Part shown: one piece after another, positions 7,672 through 16,287 of the stretch
Layout of the letters: every line of letters begins with the position of its first letter
Position numbering within the stretch: position 1 is the stretch's first letter
From: Bacteroidales bacterium
GTDB lineage: Bacteria > Bacteroidota > Bacteroidia > Bacteroidales > UBA932
Assembly: GCA_024398075.1 (NCBI GenBank)
Contig: JAKSJM010000030.1
Location: 1-33,562 of the forward strand
DNA length: 33,562 nucleotides
Direction: 5' to 3'
Position numbers and translations under genes: made by a program
Notes under the pieces: generated by a model
What the model saw: only the letters and a program-made list of their open reading frames with translations
What the model was told of the DNA's origin: nothing
Database searches by the model: none

Positions 7672-7679
7672 TATATTTG
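7672..7679 (+). promoter_or_regulatory. Candidate -7 element for the S41 protease gene
   Basis: The plus strand reads TATATTTG, 93 bp before the chosen ATG. It is the mirror image of the thiM -7 element 22 bp away. The -33 position is weak, so confidence is moderate. Confidence 0.4.
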
Positions 7680-7711
7680 TGTATATGAAGAACTATCATT
7701 CAGCTCCTTCG

Positions 7712-7734
7712 TACTGGACGAAGACCGTCCGGTA
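7712..7734 (+). other. Small hairpin in the protease 5' leader
   Basis: TACTGGACG (7712-7720) pairs with CGTCCGGTA (7726-7734), including one G-T wobble, around the 5-base loop AAGAC. It lies between the likely promoter and the chosen ATG. A role in mRNA stability or translation is only a guess. Confidence 0.4.
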
Positions 7735-7771
7735 TGCCTGGTATTTGAAAATAATGACTAAATATATGCAC

Positions 7772-10700
7772 ATGAAACGAACTACAGCACTGTGGGCAGC
7801 ATTGGTCTGCACTGCAGCATTGGCGCAGGGTGCGCCGAAAAATGACGAGGCCAGGCTCCTGCGTTTCCCCTCTGTAGGCGGAGACCAGATCGCATTCACC
7901 TACGCTGGTGACCTCTACACTGTCTCCATCAACGGAGGCGAGGCGAAAAGGCTCACTTCCGACATCGGATATGAGATGTTCTCACGCTTCTCTCCTGATG
8001 GCAAGACCATTGCCTTCACCGCGCAGTACGACGGAAACACAGAGGTCTACACCATCCCAGTCGAGGGTGGAGCACCGCAGAGAGTGACCTACACCGCGCT
8101 CGTCGACAGGGATAACATAGGCGACCGCATGGGACCGAACAACATAGTGATGTGCTGGACCCCGGACGGGAAGATCGTGTTCCGCACGAAGTGGTACACC
8201 TTCTCAGGCCTTAGAGGACAGCTCTACACAGTGAATCCTGATGGCTCGAAGATGACCCAGATCCCGACCACGGAAGGTGGCTTCTGCTCATTCAGCCCTG
8301 ACGGGAAGAAGCTCGCGATGAACAGGATGTTCCGCGAGTTCCGCACCTGGAAGTACTACCGCGGTGGCCAGGCAGACGACATCTGGATAAACAAGGTGGG
8401 CACCACCGAACTGAAGAACATCACAAATAACGACGCTCAGGACATCTTCCCTATGTGGGTGGGAAACGAGATCTATTTCCTCTCTGACAGGGATAGCATC
8501 ATGAACGTGTTCTGCTACGACACGAAGACCGAAAAGATAGCGAAAGTCACTGACTTCAAGGAGTATGACTGCAAGTTCCCTTCTTACTCGAAGGACTACA
8601 TCGTGTTTGAGAACGGAGGCTACATCTACAAGCTCTCCACCAAGGACAAGAGCTGCGAGCAGGTGCACGTGAGCCTCAAGGCAGAGGGGATCTACGCTCG
8701 CAGCGAGTGGCTCGGCCGCGCAGAAGGAAACGCCCTGCGCCCTACGTCATTGTCCCCTGACGGACAGCGCGTCCTCGCCACGATGAGGGGCGACATTTTC
8801 TCGCTCCCTGCAGAGGAAGGCGCCACCTACAATCTCTTCCCTTCTTCGGGATCGCAGGAGCGAGAGCCACGTTGGTCGCCTGACGGCTCACAGATCGCCT
8901 ACATCTCCGATGCCAGCGGCGAGTACCAGGTCTACGTCATGGACTCACAGGACCCTTCGAAGAAGACCTGCCTCACCTCGTTCAAGGACGGCTACCCTCA
9001 GTCATTGAGCTGGTCACCTGACTCAAAGACGCTTTATTTCACCATGGAAAAACTTGACGCATACGCACTTGATGTAGCGACCAAGTCGCTCAAGCAGATC
9101 TTCAAGGGTGACTATAGCGGCATGCGTGGCTACGAAATCTCGCGCGACGGCAAGTACATCGCCTACAGCACAGAAGGCTCGAACGGCATGTCGGTAGTCT
9201 GCATCTACGACATTGCCGCAGGCAAGCATCACACAGTCACCACCCCATGGTACAGCTCATCTTCGCCAGTGTTCAGCGAGGACGGCAAGTACCTCTTCTT
9301 CACCTCACAGAGAGAGTTCCAGTCGCATTACTCGCGCGTGGAGTGGAATGCAGCATACGACGTGCAGTCGAGCATCTTCGTGCTGCCTCTCACCAAGGAA
9401 GCCGCAAACCCTACCATCATGAAGGGCAATGAGTACGGCCAGGCATCCGCCAAGCCAGAGCCTAAGGGCAAGGGCGAGGGCGAGAAGAAGGAGGTCAAGG
9501 GCGTCAGCATTGACTTCGACGGCATCGTGGAGAGAGCGACAGCCCTTCCTCTGCCTGCTGGCATGTATATGCTGATCGCAGGCTTCGGCGATGACCTCTA
9601 CTACTCAGCCATGGGCGAGATGAAGAAGTATTCGCTGAAGACAAACAGCTCATCTCCAGCCAGCAAGGCGCGCGTGATAGCGCTCTCCGGCGACAAGAAG
9701 AAGGCTGTCATCAGCGAAGGCGGAAAGACATACGTCAGCGCAGCGCCTGCATTCTCTGCAGGCAAGAAAGCAGTGCCTACCACAGAGGCATCAGTATATG
9801 TAGACTACCACGCAGAGTGGGAGCAGATCTTCAATGAGACCTGGCGCGTGTACCGCGACGGCTTCTACGTGAAGAATATGGTCGGCAAGGATTGGAACAA
9901 GATCCACGACAAGTACGCCGCACTGCTGCCTTATGTAAGCCATAGGCAGGACCTTACCTATATCATTGGCGAGATGATCGCAGAGCTCGCGACTGGCCAT
10001 TGCTATGTCACCACAGGCCAGGTAAAATCGCCAAAGAGAGTGGCCACAGGCCTTCTGGGAGCCAAGTTCTCGAAGGACGACAAGTCAGGAGCATTCCGCA
10101 TCGACCACATCTTCAAGGGTGCTGAGTGGGATGTGAATGTGGCTTCGCCTCTCGCGGCACAGGGCCTCGGCGTGAAGGAGGGTGACTTCATCCTCTCGGT
10201 CAATGGTCAGGACTGCAAGGACATGGTTTCCATCTACCAGGCCCTCATCGGCAAGGTAGGCGCCACCGTAGCTCTCAAGGTGAACTCCAAGCCGTCCGCT
10301 GATGGTGCAAAGACCATTTACGTGAAGCCGATAGCATCGGAGAGCAAGCTCGCCTACTACGAGTGGGTGAAGGGTAACATAGAGAAGGTCGAGAAGATGT
10401 CAAATGGTGAGATAGGCTACATCCACATCCCTGACATGAGCACCGAGGGCCTCGACATGTTCACCAAGCTCTTCTACAACCAGCTGGACAAGAAAGCCCT
10501 CATCATCGATGACCGCATGAATGGCGGTGGCAATGTCTCCCCTATGATCATCGAGCGCCTCCAGAGAGAGGCATACCGTCTGAACATGTACAGAAATGGC
10601 GGCAAGCAGACCCATACCGTCCCTCAGCAGACTTTCCATGGTCCAAAGGTCTGCCTCGTGGACAAGTATTCTTCTTCAGATGGCGACCTCTTCCCTTATG

Positions 10701-11008
10701 GCTTCCAGAAGATCGGACTTGGTCCAATCATCGGAATGAGGACCTGGGGAGGCATCGTCGGCATCTCAGGCTCAAAGCCTTACGTAGATGGACAGGATGT
10801 CCGCACTCCATTCTTCACCTCATACTCTATCGAGGGTGAATGGATAGTGGAGAACCACGGCGTCGACCCTGACATCGTCGTGGACATCAACCCATTCGAG
10901 GACTTCAAGGGCACAGACGCCCAGCTGAACAAGGCAGTCGAGTACCTCCAGAAGCAGCTCAAGTCCTACAAAGCTCTCCCTGGCGTCCCTGCGGACCCAG
11001 TGAGATAG
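7772..11008 (+). CDS. Tricorn-like S41 family protease with beta-propeller domains
   Basis: The 1078-residue protein is close in length to archaeal Tricorn protease (about 1070). A signal peptide (residues 1-20, MKRTTALWAALVCTAALAQG) predicts export to the periplasm. Residues ~25-670 carry repeated propeller blades with FSPDGK, WSPDG and SLSPDGQ motifs. An S41 core with a PDZ-like insert (about 790-860) follows. Candidate catalytic residues align with Tricorn: His743 in ATGHCYV, Ser969 followed by Asp970 in SSSDGD, and Glu1027 in VENHGVDPD. I chose the ATG at 7772 over one at 7679 because only the former begins with a proper signal peptide, and the latter overlaps the likely promoter. The gene is monocistronic and convergent with the glucan locus. 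It probably trims oligopeptides in the envelope; substrates are unknown. Confidence 0.93.
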   Translation: MKRTTALWAALVCTAALAQGAPKNDEARLLRFPSVGGDQIAFTYAGDLYTVSINGGEAKRLTSDIGYEMFSRFSPDGKTIAFTAQYDGNTEVYTIPVEGGAPQRVTYTALVDRDNIGDRMGPNNIVMCWTPDGKIVFRTKWYTFSGLRGQLYTVNPDGSKMTQIPTTEGGFCSFSPDGKKLAMNRMFREFRTWKYYRGGQADDIWINKVGTTELKNITNNDAQDIFPMWVGNEIYFLSDRDSIMNVFCYDTKTEKIAKVTDFKEYDCKFPSYSKDYIVFENGGYIYKLSTKDKSCEQVHVSLKAEGIYARSEWLGRAEGNALRPTSLSPDGQRVLATMRGDIFSLPAEEGATYNLFPSSGSQEREPRWSPDGSQIAYISDASGEYQVYVMDSQDPSKKTCLTSFKDGYPQSLSWSPDSKTLYFTMEKLDAYALDVATKSLKQIFKGDYSGMRGYEISRDGKYIAYSTEGSNGMSVVCIYDIAAGKHHTVTTPWYSSSSPVFSEDGKYLFFTSQREFQSHYSRVEWNAAYDVQSSIFVLPLTKEAANPTIMKGNEYGQASAKPEPKGKGEGEKKEVKGVSIDFDGIVERATALPLPAGMYMLIAGFGDDLYYSAMGEMKKYSLKTNSSSPASKARVIALSGDKKKAVISEGGKTYVSAAPAFSAGKKAVPTTEASVYVDYHAEWEQIFNETWRVYRDGFYVKNMVGKDWNKIHDKYAALLPYVSHRQDLTYIIGEMIAELATGHCYVTTGQVKSPKRVATGLLGAKFSKDDKSGAFRIDHIFKGAEWDVNVASPLAAQGLGVKEGDFILSVNGQDCKDMVSIYQALIGKVGATVALKVNSKPSADGAKTIYVKPIASESKLAYYEWVKGNIEKVEKMSNGEIGYIHIPDMSTEGLDMFTKLFYNQLDKKALIIDDRMNGGGNVSPMIIERLQREAYRLNMYRNGGKQTHTVPQQTFHGPKVCLVDKYSSSDGDLFPYGFQKIGLGPIIGMRTWGGIVGISGSKPYVDGQDVRTPFFTSYSIEGEWIVENHGVDPDIVVDINPFEDFKGTDAQLNKAVEYLQKQLKSYKALPGVPADPVR

Positions 11009-11019
11009 CGGGACGCAAA

Positions 11020-11059
11020 AAGCCCTCGGGCGTGGCGAAGAGCGACGGGCCGAGGGCTT
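11020..11059 (-). terminator. Intrinsic terminator of the susC-GH30 operon
   Basis: AAGCCCTCGG (11020-11029) pairs perfectly with CCGAGGGCTT (11050-11059). On the minus strand the second arm runs into TTTTTGCG, a proper T-run for termination after GH30. On the plus strand no T-run follows, so it should act less well for the convergent protease gene. Confidence 0.8.
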
Positions 11060-11063
11060 AGGG

Positions 11064-12536
11064 TTACCAGATGATAGAGACGAGAGCCTGGGATGGGATG
11101 CCGCACTTCACTGAGTGGGTGCCATCCTTGAAGACGATGGCCGTCGCGGAGCCTTCGTTGCAGACGATGACAGCGTGGGTGCCGTCTGGGTTCAGGAAGG
11201 CCTGATACATCAGGCCGGACTGGGTGTAGCCGGAGGCACCGATGCGCGTCGCGCCAGGCTTGATGACCTTGGACGCATGGGCTATGTTGTAGTAATGGCT
11301 CTGGCGGCTTGTGATGGTGTTTGTCGACGAGTTCATGGTCACAGCGCCGAAGCATGTCGAGCAGCCACCTGGACGCCATGGGCCTCCCTTGTCATCAAGA
11401 AGGAGATTCCACAGGGTCACGCCCATGTTGCCTCGCGACATGGTGTTCATGAAGATGTCGCGGAAGTCGTTGAGGAGGCACTTGGCGAAATCATAGTTCC
11501 ATGTGCCAATGGAAGCCTCCGTGAAATAGATCTCCTTCTCGGGAGCCTTGTTCACGATATTTGTAAGCTCAGTGACTGAGCCGCCATAGTTATGCCAAGC
11601 GGAGCCAGCGACGTACTTGGATGCCTCTGGGTCGGCGTAGATGTTCAGAGGGTAGCTCTTCTGGTCGGCTACATTGTCATAATTGTAATTATGATCGAAC
11701 ACCAGGATCTTCGTGTGGATGCCCGCCTTCTCGAACGCCGGGCCGAGGGCTGTCTTGATGAAATCTCTCTGATCCTTCCATGGCATGTACATTGACATGG
11801 AATTTCCATGATTCAGCGGCTCATTCTGGATGGTCATCGCGTAGATGTTGAAGCCCTCCTTCTCCATGGTCTGGATCCACTTCACGAAGTAGGTGGCGTA
11901 GTCCTCGTAGCACTCTGCCTTGAGGCGGCCGGAGGTCCAGCTGTTGTAGTCAGCGGTGGTGTTCACCTGCCTCTTCATCCAGCGCGGTGCGCTCCACGGA
12001 CTGGCGATGATCTTCACCTTAGGGTTTATGGCGTAGATCTCGTGAAGGACAGGGATGACTTCTTCCTTGTCCCACTTGTTAACGGCGAAGTTCTCTATGC
12101 CCTTCGTGTCACACCATGTGTACTCGTCCATACCGAAGTCGGACGAGCCGATGCTGACTCTGATGAGGGACACGCCGAGGCCGTCCTTCATGTCGAAGAT
12201 CTCCTTGAGGAAGGTGGTCCTCGCCTCCTTGGTCATCTTCAGGAGGTTGTGGCTGGTAGAGCCGGTGATGGCGGCGCCGAAGCCGTCGATGGTCTGGTAG
12301 GTCTTAGCGTCTGAGATCGTGACAATGTTATCGGCCATGCCAGGGACCTTCTGGAAGGATATCTCTGACTTCTCAAAGGCCATCTTCTGGTCCGCAGTGG
12401 TCACGTACACGGTAGCCTTCCCCACCTCCACTGGCTCTGGGCCTGGGGTCTCGCCACCTGATGGTTTCTTCTCACAACTGCAGCTCAGACTGAGCAGCAT
12501 GGACGCCGCCATGACGGCAAACATTGTCTTTTTCAT
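11064..12536 (-). CDS. GH30 family glycoside hydrolase lipoprotein (likely endo-beta-1,6-glucanase / glucosidase)
   Basis: This 490-residue family GH30 enzyme is probably surface- or periplasm-anchored: a lipobox-like LSCSC ends at Cys19 or Cys21, followed by a Pro/Gly/Glu linker. The (beta/alpha)8 domain spans about residues 70-410, with the family glutamates visible: Glu239 in TIQNEP (acid/base) and Glu340 in YFTEAS (nucleophile). GFGAAITGS near residue 85 and IIASPWSAPRWMK near 176 are also typical. A small beta-sandwich closes the protein. GH30 members of this shape include beta-1,6-glucanases and glucosylceramidase-like beta-glucosidases; the GH16 and GH3 neighbours favour a glucan with beta-1,6 linkages. 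It starts 2 bp after the GH3 gene and is the last gene before the operon terminator. Confidence 0.93.
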   Translation of the reverse strand: MKKTMFAVMAASMLLSLSCSCEKKPSGGETPGPEPVEVGKATVYVTTADQKMAFEKSEISFQKVPGMADNIVTISDAKTYQTIDGFGAAITGSTSHNLLKMTKEARTTFLKEIFDMKDGLGVSLIRVSIGSSDFGMDEYTWCDTKGIENFAVNKWDKEEVIPVLHEIYAINPKVKIIASPWSAPRWMKRQVNTTADYNSWTSGRLKAECYEDYATYFVKWIQTMEKEGFNIYAMTIQNEPLNHGNSMSMYMPWKDQRDFIKTALGPAFEKAGIHTKILVFDHNYNYDNVADQKSYPLNIYADPEASKYVAGSAWHNYGGSVTELTNIVNKAPEKEIYFTEASIGTWNYDFAKCLLNDFRDIFMNTMSRGNMGVTLWNLLLDDKGGPWRPGGCSTCFGAVTMNSSTNTITSRQSHYYNIAHASKVIKPGATRIGASGYTQSGLMYQAFLNPDGTHAVIVCNEGSATAIVFKDGTHSVKCGIPSQALVSIIW

Positions 12537-12538
12537 AT

Positions 12539-14749
12539 CTATCTAACTTCGAAATCTACAGGTTCTCCCGATGCGGAATCATTTGACACCCAGAGCTTAA
12601 AGTCACCACTCTCCACCTTGCAGGTCATATCGAGACCGTAGAAGGCAAGCTCGGCTACAGGGAGCTCGAAAGTCAATGTCTTCGTCTCACCTGGCTCGAG
12701 GGTCACCCTGGCGAAGCGCTTGAGCTCCTTCACAGGGCGTGCCACTGATCCTACCACATCGTGTACATAAAGCTGAGCCACCTCTGTGCCCTTCACCTTA
12801 CCTACATTTGCAATATCGTAAGAAATCCTGATAGTTTCATCCTTTCCGTAAGAATTCTTGTCGAGCTTCACATTCTTGATCTCGAACTCGGTGTATGAAA
12901 GGCCATATCCGAATGGGAAAAGCGGGCCGTAACCGGAATCAAGATAGTATGTGGTGTTTCCAAGCGAGGTCTGGCCAGCCTGGAGAGGAATGTCTGCGAG
13001 AAGGGTCTCGGTGCCATTGCAAGGACGACCACCACGGTTGTGGTTGTAGTAGAAAGGCGCCTGGCCTGCCTCGACGAGCATGGTCATAGGGAGCTTTCCA
13101 GAAGGGGTCTCGCGGCCTGTGAGGAGGTCAGCGAGCGCCTCGCCACCCATGGTGCCCGGATGGAAGCAGTAAAGCATGGCGTCGCAGTTCTTGAGGTCGT
13201 CACCGATGGTGAGCTCACGGCCAGCCATGATGACAGCGACGACAGGCTTGCCTGTCTGATGCGCCGCCTCGATGAGCTGGCTCTGAGCGCCCTTGAGCCT
13301 GAGGTCCGACATGCTGTGGGCCTCGCCCGACATGATGGCCTCCTCGCCGACTACCACCACTACAGCATCAGCCCTGGATGCTGCTGCGCGCACCTTTCCG
13401 AGGTTTGCGGTAGAAAGGTCGCGTGTGCTGACGAGCACAGGCTCGTAGATGACATTGAAGTCCTTCTGCAGCGCGGCGAGAGGGGTCACGGTGTGCTCCT
13501 TCTGGCCATCGAAGGTCCAGGTACCCATCTGGTCGTATGGGTTGTCTGCCAATGGTCCACAGAGGAGAATAGTTTTTTTATTGGTTAAAGGTAGGATGTT
13601 TCCATCATTCTTAAGGAGGATAGCAGACTCAAGCGCAGCCTGCTTGGCTGCTGCGAGGTGCTCTGGAGCGTAGTCCATGGCACCCGCCTTCTGCTCATCC
13701 ACATAAGGGTTCTCGAAGAGACCCATTCTGAACTTGAGGCGGAGAATGTTTCTCACAGCGCGGTCAATGTCCTTCTCGCTGACCTTGCCCTCCTTCACGA
13801 GTTCCTCGAGATGGGCAATGAATCCGAAGGACATCATGTCCATATCGACACCAGCGTTCAGCGAGAGCTCTGCGCTGTGCTTGAGGTCCTTGGCGAAGCC
13901 ATGAGCGATCATCTCACCAGCTGAGTTCCAGTCGGTTACGACCATACCATCGAAGCCCCATTCGTTTCTGAGGACATCGGTGAGGAGCCACTTGTTTCCG
14001 GTAGAAGGGATGCCATCGTTCTCATTGAACGAAGTCATGAGAGTGAGCGCACCTGCGTCTACACCAGCCTTGAAGGCTGGGAGATAAGTATTTCTGAGTG
14101 AACGCTCAGGAATGGACACTCCATTGTAGTCGCGTCCGCCCTCGGCTGCACCGTATCCCACGAAATGCTTGATACATGCTGCCATGGAGGTAGGGTCCTG
14201 AGTGTCAGCGCCCTGGTAGCCGCGAACCATCGCGGCGCCCATGGTGGCATCGAGGTATACGTCCTCTCCGGAGCCCTCGGCGACGCGGCCCCAGCGAGAA
14301 TCGCGGGCGATGTCGAGCATAGGAGAGAAGGTCCACTTGATACCATACGATGTCGCCTCGATGGCCGCAATTCTCGCGCCCTTCTCTACAAGCTCAGGGT
14401 CAAATGTGGCTGCCTGGCCCAATGGAATTGGGAATACAGTATGGAAGCCATGGATGACGTCACGCGAAGCGATGACTGGAATTCCGAGACGGCTCTGCTC
14501 GACAGCAGCCTTCTGGACAGCATTGATCTCCACTGGATCCACACAATTAAGGATGGATCCGCACTCTCCCTTGGCAGCAGCCTCGATGCTTGAATAGCCT
14601 CCCGAGAGCTGGTTCATCTGACCGATCTTCTCTCTAAGTGTCATCTTTGAGAGGAGGTCATCGACCTTCTTCTCGATAGGGTCCTTAGGTGCACAGCTGG
14701 CCGCACAAAGACAAAGCAAGCCCAAAGCTATGTTAAATAACTTTCTCAT
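12539..14749 (-). CDS. GH3 family beta-glucosidase lipoprotein (BglX-like)
   Basis: This 736-residue GH3 enzyme releases glucose from the non-reducing ends of beta-gluco-oligosaccharides. The lipobox CAASC places the acylated cysteine at residue 19. Domains in order are a TIM-barrel (about 25-370), an alpha/beta sandwich (about 385-560) and a fibronectin III-like domain (about 640-736). The catalytic nucleophile is Asp273 in MVVTDWNS. KHFVGYGAAEGGRDYN near residue 194 and the glutamate-containing loop GEEAIMSGEAHS near 470, which should hold the acid/base, match BglX-type proteins. It lies 27 bp after GH16 and 2 bp before GH30. It likely acts on GH16 and GH30 products in the periplasm. The other GH3 in this locus is of a different subgroup. 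Confidence 0.94.
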   Translation of the reverse strand: MRKLFNIALGLLCLCAASCAPKDPIEKKVDDLLSKMTLREKIGQMNQLSGGYSSIEAAAKGECGSILNCVDPVEINAVQKAAVEQSRLGIPVIASRDVIHGFHTVFPIPLGQAATFDPELVEKGARIAAIEATSYGIKWTFSPMLDIARDSRWGRVAEGSGEDVYLDATMGAAMVRGYQGADTQDPTSMAACIKHFVGYGAAEGGRDYNGVSIPERSLRNTYLPAFKAGVDAGALTLMTSFNENDGIPSTGNKWLLTDVLRNEWGFDGMVVTDWNSAGEMIAHGFAKDLKHSAELSLNAGVDMDMMSFGFIAHLEELVKEGKVSEKDIDRAVRNILRLKFRMGLFENPYVDEQKAGAMDYAPEHLAAAKQAALESAILLKNDGNILPLTNKKTILLCGPLADNPYDQMGTWTFDGQKEHTVTPLAALQKDFNVIYEPVLVSTRDLSTANLGKVRAAASRADAVVVVVGEEAIMSGEAHSMSDLRLKGAQSQLIEAAHQTGKPVVAVIMAGRELTIGDDLKNCDAMLYCFHPGTMGGEALADLLTGRETPSGKLPMTMLVEAGQAPFYYNHNRGGRPCNGTETLLADIPLQAGQTSLGNTTYYLDSGYGPLFPFGYGLSYTEFEIKNVKLDKNSYGKDETIRISYDIANVGKVKGTEVAQLYVHDVVGSVARPVKELKRFARVTLEPGETKTLTFELPVAELAFYGLDMTCKVESGDFKLWVSNDSASGEPVDFEVR

Positions 14750-14776
14750 TGTATGGTATTTAAGTGATTTTCTAAA

Positions 14777-16222
14777 CTAAATTTTCTGGAAGACTCTCAC
14801 ATAGTCTACCTTCATGGTCACAGGAAGCGCAGCCTCGTTCACGCCCTGTGCTCCGCCCCAGCTTCCACCCCATGCGAGGTTGAAAATGACATAGAAAGGA
14901 GCATCGTAAGGCCAGTCACGCACACCGGTGCCTGGATTCTTGTAGTAGAGGGTCTTCTTTCCGTCCACGTAGAACTGGAAGTAGTCTGGTGTCCACTCCA
15001 TTCCGTAAGTGTGAAACTCTCCCTCGGCACCCTTGCAGTATACCTCCTTGGTCACCTGGGTATTGTTTGAATGGACATGGCCATCAGCATGGAGCGAAGA
15101 TGACACATAGTCCTTGTGATAACCGACCTCCTCCATGATGTCGATCTCACCGTCATGAGGCCATGACTTGAAGTTTACAGGCATCATCCAGAATGCTGGC
15201 CATGTACCCTTTCCAGATGGAAGGCAGATGCTTGCCTCGACGTATGCGTACTGCCAGCCCTTCTTCACATTGCCGTAGACACGGCCTGAGTATATCTTAC
15301 CATCCTCCTTGAAGCAATGGATTTCGAGATTTCCGTCCTTGATCTCAGTCACACGCTGTCCCTTAGGAGACTTGCCTGCGACATAATTCTGAAGCTCGTT
15401 GTTCACCCATCCGGCGTTCTTCACCTCATGGCTCCACTTGCTGACATCGAGGGTGCTGCCCTCGCTGAACTCATCCTGCCATACGAGCTTGTAACCCTGT
15501 GGAGTAGGGATTTCTGGTTCTGTGTATACAGCACCATCGGGCTTCTTGAAGTCTGCTGGTGCATTGAAACCCGACCATACCATGATCTTTGAGAGCCTTG
15601 GGTTTCCAGTACAATCGAGGTGCTTGAGATCGAAAAGTGAGCTGATGTCGAGTACCTCGAGATCATTGTCCGCACAGTCAAGGGAAGTAAGCTTAGGGAA
15701 GAGTGAGCAAAGCTCGCTCATGTCCTTGATGCCATATTTGTTTGCCTTGATCTGGGTGATGGATGCAGCCTCCACAGAAGAGAGGATGCCATCCTTGTCG
15801 GCGTCGTAGCCGTCGATGAGCGCTTTCATGAAGCCAGCGTCTGCTACCTTCACGGCCTCTACCTTATATGTCTGCTTTACAGGAACAGTCAGCTTTCCGC
15901 CACTGTAGTTCACCACTACATTTGACTCACGGTTCTGAAGTGCACTGTTCTCTGAAATGGTGACCTTGACCGTAGTCGTTCCCTCGGTGCCACCACCTGC
16001 AGAAAGCTTGATCCAGGTCTTGTCCTCTGCATAGATACCCCAGTCACAGTTTGCCGTGACTACAATGTCCTTGGTCACGCCCTCATAGGACGCAGTAATT
16101 GATTCTACTGAGACTGATACCTTGTCAGTCTTCACCTCATCAGGTCCTTTCTTATCACAGCCTGAAGAACAAAGCACCGTCATTGTGACGAATGCGAGAG
16201 TAATCTGCAGAAGTCTATTCAT
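14777..16222 (-). CDS. GH16 laminarinase-type endo-beta-glucanase with BACON and LRR-like modules
   Basis: This 481-residue surface-type lipoprotein (LCSSGC, Cys22) has an unusual order of modules. Residues ~33-117 form a BACON domain (ANCDWGIYAEDKTWIKLS). Residues ~137-151 form a calcium-loop-like DGYDADKDGILSSVE. Residues ~165-216 hold short leucine-rich turns (LTSLDCADNDLEVLDIS, LKHLDCTGNPRL). The GH16 jelly-roll runs from about 243 to the end, with catalytic motif GEIDIME: Glu359 nucleophile, Asp361, Glu364 acid/base. That spacing, with the extra methionine, is the laminarinase / beta-1,3-glucanase form. It probably cleaves beta-1,3-glucan outside the cell before SusCD import. It follows the glycan-binding lipoprotein after a 65-bp gap that contains a hairpin. 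Family is firm; the exact linkage is inference. Confidence 0.94.
   Translation of the reverse strand: MNRLLQITLAFVTMTVLCSSGCDKKGPDEVKTDKVSVSVESITASYEGVTKDIVVTANCDWGIYAEDKTWIKLSAGGGTEGTTTVKVTISENSALQNRESNVVVNYSGGKLTVPVKQTYKVEAVKVADAGFMKALIDGYDADKDGILSSVEAASITQIKANKYGIKDMSELCSLFPKLTSLDCADNDLEVLDISSLFDLKHLDCTGNPRLSKIMVWSGFNAPADFKKPDGAVYTEPEIPTPQGYKLVWQDEFSEGSTLDVSKWSHEVKNAGWVNNELQNYVAGKSPKGQRVTEIKDGNLEIHCFKEDGKIYSGRVYGNVKKGWQYAYVEASICLPSGKGTWPAFWMMPVNFKSWPHDGEIDIMEEVGYHKDYVSSSLHADGHVHSNNTQVTKEVYCKGAEGEFHTYGMEWTPDYFQFYVDGKKTLYYKNPGTGVRDWPYDAPFYVIFNLAWGGSWGGAQGVNEAALPVTMKVDYVRVFQKI
15575..15814 (-). other. Calcium-loop plus leucine-rich segment in GH16
   Basis: The encoded residues 137-216 contain a D-x-D-x-D-G-x-L-x-x-x-E loop like an EF-hand or dockerin loop. 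Two leucine-rich turns with an LDC signature follow. It sits between the BACON and catalytic domains and may be a spacer or a binding module. Confidence 0.6.
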
Positions 16223-16242
16223 TGTCTGATATAATAAAATAA

Positions 16243-16272
16243 AAGAGAGGGGACGGGGACGCCCCCTCTCTT
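16243..16272 (-). terminator. Hairpin with T-run inside the PUL operon
   Basis: AAGAGAGGGG (16243-16252) pairs perfectly with CCCCTCTCTT (16263-16272) around a 10-base loop. On the minus strand the stem is followed by TTATTTTATTATA, the shape of an intrinsic terminator. It falls between the glycan-binding lipoprotein and GH16, so it probably terminates part of the transcripts or protects the 3' end of susC-susD-SGBP mRNA. Confidence 0.75.
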
Positions 16273-16287
16273 GAAAGCAAATCTTGA

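Noticed and set aside
7679-7771. An N-terminal extension of the protease to an ATG at 7679
   Set aside because: It would overlap the likely -7 element and bury the signal peptide that begins at 7772.
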